Made by a program: the position numbers and the translations under genes. A stretch of DNA of 40,885 bases from a virus: IMG/VR virus record IMGVR_UViG_3300019762_000003, positions 1 to 40,885 of that record. One strand, 5' to 3'. The number at the start of each line of letters is the position of its first letter. The stretch's first letter is position 1. The notes below the pieces were generated by a model. The model searched no databases, was not told where the DNA came from, and was given only the letters and a program-made list of their open reading frames with translations. This document shows, piece by piece, positions 38,451 through 40,885 of the stretch.

Positions 38451-39972
38451 AAATTTAACACCAGAGCAGGAAGAATTCGTAAAAACAAAACTTAGTAATA
38501 AGGCTTGGAGACTTAATAATCTGTATAAGATTAAGAATAAGGATGGTAGAGTTGTTACTATGAAGCTTAATGATGCTCAGACTAAACTTACATATAAGTT
38601 TAAACATAATCGTAAGATTATTCTTAAGTCGCGGCAGCAAGGAATTAGTACATACTATCTAGCATCTGAACTAGATGATTGTTTATTTGATGATGGTATT
38701 GAAGCTGGTATTCAATCTATTGGGCAGGATGAGGCTGAGAAGCTTGCAAGAAGAGCATTATTAATGTGGGATGAATTTGACCCAGATATTAAAGCACTTT
38801 TAGGGATTACACTAATAACAAACAATAGTAAAGGTATGTCATTTAGTAATGGTTCAATTCTTAAGATAGGTAACTTTAGAGGGGATACACTACAAAGATT
38901 ACATGTTTCAGAGTTAGGGAAGATAGCTAAGAAATATCCAGAGAAAGCTAAAGAACTTAAGACTGGAGCATTCCAGGCAGTATCAGTATCTAATCATATT
39001 ACTATTGAGTCTACAGCTGAGGGTAAAGAGGGATTATTTGCTGAGATGTGGTTTATAGCTTATGCTAAAGCATTATCTAATCTACCATTAACTCCACTAG
39101 ATTTTCAGGCGATATTCCTTAGTTGGGTTTATGATAATGACTGTGCTATGAATATGGAAGTAGTGATACCAGATAGTATACAAGAGTATTTTGATAAGAT
39201 AGAGAAAGAACTAGATATAATACTTACACAACAACAGAAATGGTGGTATGCTGCTAAGTCAATAGAATTAGGTGAAGATATTAAACGTGAATATCCCGCA
39301 ACACCAGAAGAAGCATTTGAGCAATCAGTAGAGGGTACTATATTAAGACAAGAATATAAACGATTATTTGAAGAGGGAAGAGTACAGAAAGATTTAGCTT
39401 TTAAAGATTATCCAACATCAGTTTCATATGATTTAGGTGTTAATGATACAACAGTGCTTACATTTGTACAAAAACCACCAAATAGTAAACCTAGGGTAGT
39501 ATTTGAATATGAAAATAGTGGTGAAGGTTTAGAGTTTTATGTAGATATTATGAGACGTTCTGGTTTTAATATCACAGTAGTATACTTACCACATGATGCT
39601 AATGTTAGAGACTTTAGTACAGGTGTTACAAGGATAGATATGTTTAGACGTCTTGGTGTACCTGCTGTATTATTGAAGAGACATAGTCATGAGGATTACA
39701 TACAAGCACTTAGGTATTTTATTAATAATTGTTTGATAGATGAAAGATGTGAGAGATTAATTACTGCTATACAAACATATAGATGGAAGTTCGATAAGAT
39801 GATAGGTGTTTATCTTAAGATACCTCAACATGATCAGGTTAGTAATAATATAGATAGTTTGAAGTATATGGCTATAGGTTTAGGTATGGCAATGCATGGA
39901 AATAACAATAGTAACCAACAACCACAAAAAAATACAACTAGTAGAGTAAAGAAAAAAGGTTATTCTGTTTAA
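38440..39972 (+). CDS. terL: Terminase large subunit
   Basis: A 510-residue packaging motor. The ATPase has a deviant Walker A, LKSRQQGIST (Arg65 to Thr71), and Walker B LHVSELG with Glu158. A hydrophobic strand, AIFLSWVY, and the EYPATPEEAFEQSVEGTILRQEY linker (284-306) are typical of P22/Sf6-type large terminases. The nuclease (RNase H-like) has SYDLGVND with Asp331, LPHDANVRD with Asp386, and a late Asp in NNIDSLKYMA. It cuts and pumps DNA into the prohead through the portal. The C-terminal 25 residues are Asn/Gln/Lys-rich. Confidence 0.95.
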   Translation: MQTKNLTPEQEEFVKTKLSNKAWRLNNLYKIKNKDGRVVTMKLNDAQTKLTYKFKHNRKIILKSRQQGISTYYLASELDDCLFDDGIEAGIQSIGQDEAEKLARRALLMWDEFDPDIKALLGITLITNNSKGMSFSNGSILKIGNFRGDTLQRLHVSELGKIAKKYPEKAKELKTGAFQAVSVSNHITIESTAEGKEGLFAEMWFIAYAKALSNLPLTPLDFQAIFLSWVYDNDCAMNMEVVIPDSIQEYFDKIEKELDIILTQQQKWWYAAKSIELGEDIKREYPATPEEAFEQSVEGTILRQEYKRLFEEGRVQKDLAFKDYPTSVSYDLGVNDTTVLTFVQKPPNSKPRVVFEYENSGEGLEFYVDIMRRSGFNITVVYLPHDANVRDFSTGVTRIDMFRRLGVPAVLLKRHSHEDYIQALRYFINNCLIDERCERLITAIQTYRWKFDKMIGVYLKIPQHDQVSNNIDSLKYMAIGLGMAMHGNNNSNQQPQKNTTSRVKKKGYSV

Positions 39973-40001
39973 TATTAGTTTAATAAAACTTTGGTTATAA
40001 T
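39968..40001 (+). promoter_or_regulatory. Promoter of the shared phage class, before scaffold and capsid
   Basis: TTTAATA at 39968-39974, TTTAATA at 39979-39985, TATAAT at 39996-40001; extended -10 TGGT. It overlaps the terL stop. It would drive scaffold, capsid and the small capsid gene up to the terminator at 1441. Confidence 0.85.
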
Positions 40002-40003
40002 AT

Positions 40004-40030
40004 ATTAAATGATTTAAAATATCATTTAAT
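40004..40030 (+). other. Stem-loop at the 5' end of the scaffold-capsid transcript
   Basis: ATTAAATGAT (40004-40013) pairs perfectly with 40021-40030 around a 7-base loop, directly at the predicted transcription start near 40008. A 5' hairpin can protect mRNA from decay. It leaves the AAGGA ribosome site at 40036-40040 free. Confidence 0.5.
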
Positions 40031-40048
40031 AATTATAAGGACTAAATT

Positions 40049-40675
40049 ATGGATGAATATGGTATTCCAACAGAACAAAATAATTCTGATGCTACCGCTA
40101 CTCCTGAGGTAACTCTTGAGACTTTGCAAGTAGAATTAGAAAAGACACAGAAGAGATTCAGAGATACGCAAGCAGCGTATACTAAAGGTCAACAAGAACT
40201 TGCACGAATGAAGGCTGAGAAAGAGACAACACCTCTTATAATTGATGCTAAGACTCAAGAGGAACTTGATACACTAAAGTTTGAAGACCCGGACGCATGG
40301 AAAGCTAGATTAGATAAGCTAGACCAAGAGCATAAACAAAAAAATAAAGAAATATTATCAAAAGCTGAGATGGCTAGTGAGATGGCTAAACGTGAAGTAT
40401 TACTTTCGGACTTTAATGCAAACAGAGAGACTCCTATAACATTTGATACTATCAAAAAAGATGTCCCTTTTCGAATTACTGAGAAGTTATCTAATGGTGA
40501 AGTAACATTTGAAGAATATTTAGTAGAGGTTGATAATTATTTATCAATCCCAAAAGTTGTTGCTGGTAGTAAACCTGGTGAAAAAGAACCAGATTTTAAC
40601 GGTGCAGGTGGTAGCTCAGAAGTTAGAGCTAGTGCAGCAGAGCAAGAAAAAAGTTATGAAAATGATGTTTATTAA
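40049..40675 (+). CDS. Scaffold protein
   Basis: A 208-residue acidic, coiled-coil protein without Cys between terL and the capsid gene, the usual place of a scaffold. Residues about 24-60 (LQVELEKTQKRFRDTQAAYTK) and 88-120 are strong coiled coils. The middle has TIKKDVPFRITEKLSNGEVTFEEYL. The C-terminus is Gly/Ser-rich and disordered. It would guide capsid assembly and leave before packaging. It is the first gene after the promoter at 39968. Confidence 0.85.
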   Translation: MDEYGIPTEQNNSDATATPEVTLETLQVELEKTQKRFRDTQAAYTKGQQELARMKAEKETTPLIIDAKTQEELDTLKFEDPDAWKARLDKLDQEHKQKNKEILSKAEMASEMAKREVLLSDFNANRETPITFDTIKKDVPFRITEKLSNGEVTFEEYLVEVDNYLSIPKVVAGSKPGEKEPDFNGAGGSSEVRASAAEQEKSYENDVY

Positions 40676-40686
40676 AAGGATAAAAC

Positions 40687-40885
40687 ATGGCAACAGGTGT
40701 TGTAGATTACAATTCTGACTTAGTTAGAAAAAAATGGATGAGAGAGGGGTTAATTCAAAACGCTTCTAAATCAAGTTGGGCTGCAGTTTCAGGAAACAGC
40801 AAAAATTCTATTGTTTATCAAGAGAATGATATTAGTGCAGGTGCTGGTCATACAGTTGTATTTGATTATGATGGTAACTTAAGCC
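40687..40885 (+). CDS. Major capsid protein (5' part)
   Basis: The capsid gene begins at ATG 40687 behind AAAAGGATAAAAC, 11 bases after the scaffold stop. The first 66 codons run to the end of the window in frame. The N-terminus MATGVVDYNSDLVRKKWMRE fits N4 gp56-type capsid proteins. Bases 40763-40885 repeat the window start, so the protein continues at base 3 of the window (see the entry at 1-1031). Confidence 0.9.
   Translation, partial: MATGVVDYNSDLVRKKWMREGLIQNASKSSWAAVSGNSKNSIVYQENDISAGAGHTVVFDYDGNLS
40763..40885. repeat. Terminal direct repeat, right copy (assembly overlap)
   Basis: These 123 bases are identical to positions 1-123. They should be removed once to obtain the circular sequence of 40,762 bases. 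Confidence 0.95.

Overview
The window is a complete short-tailed (podovirus-type) tailed-phage genome. Bases 1-123 are repeated exactly at 40763-40885, so the molecule closes into a circle of 40,762 unique bases, and the major capsid gene runs across the join. The DNA is very AT-rich. Its promoters have a TATAAT box behind AT-rich heptamers spaced 11 bp apart with no classical -35 box. That resembles the sigma-70 promoters known from Campylobacterota (Campylobacter, Helicobacter, Arcobacter, Sulfurimonas), so I infer a host in that phylum. I see no integrase, phage RNA polymerase, tRNA or CRISPR array, so it is probably a lytic phage using host RNA polymerase.

Layout: two opposed blocks. The minus-strand block reads from about 37000 down to 16618 and holds early and middle genes. 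In order of transcription these are: small early proteins, a primase-helicase (SF3) beside an iteron-rich AT region that may be the origin, tiny membrane proteins, a Dda/RecD-like helicase, an SSB, a family A DNA polymerase, dCMP deaminase, a lipoprotein, a FEN-type exonuclease, two MazG-like proteins, a thymidylate-synthase-family enzyme carrying the Asp typical of dCMP hydroxymethylases, a dNMP kinase, a small putative repressor, a DnaQ-like exonuclease, DNA ligase, NrdB, a VRR-NUC nuclease and an SNF2-like helicase. The plus-strand block starts at 37932 and crosses the join. It encodes terminase small and large subunits, scaffold, an N4 gp56-type capsid protein, a small capsid-associated protein, the head-tail adaptor, tail fibre and chaperone, a cluster with a PLA2-like protein, a lipoprotein, a membrane coiled-coil protein and an M15 endolysin, the tail nozzle, a GNAT protein, ejection proteins and the P22-like portal. 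The two blocks converge at about 16620.

Regulation: twelve promoter-like elements share one architecture, TTTAATA-N4-TTTAATA-N10-TATAAT. Each isolated copy heads a transcription unit and five are stacked in the divergent region 37000-37660. That region also holds three sequences resembling Fur boxes, a long hairpin with a covarying second copy near 22.1 kb, and 62-bp tandem repeats just before the terminase genes.

The main candidates for something undescribed are the shared promoter architecture with its possible iron-responsive early pair, the duplicated covarying stem-loop element, the probable dCMP-modifying enzyme next to a dNMP kinase, and the PLA2-like protein in the lysis neighbourhood. 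Nine genes or putative genes of 60 codons or fewer were found by reading gaps between larger genes.
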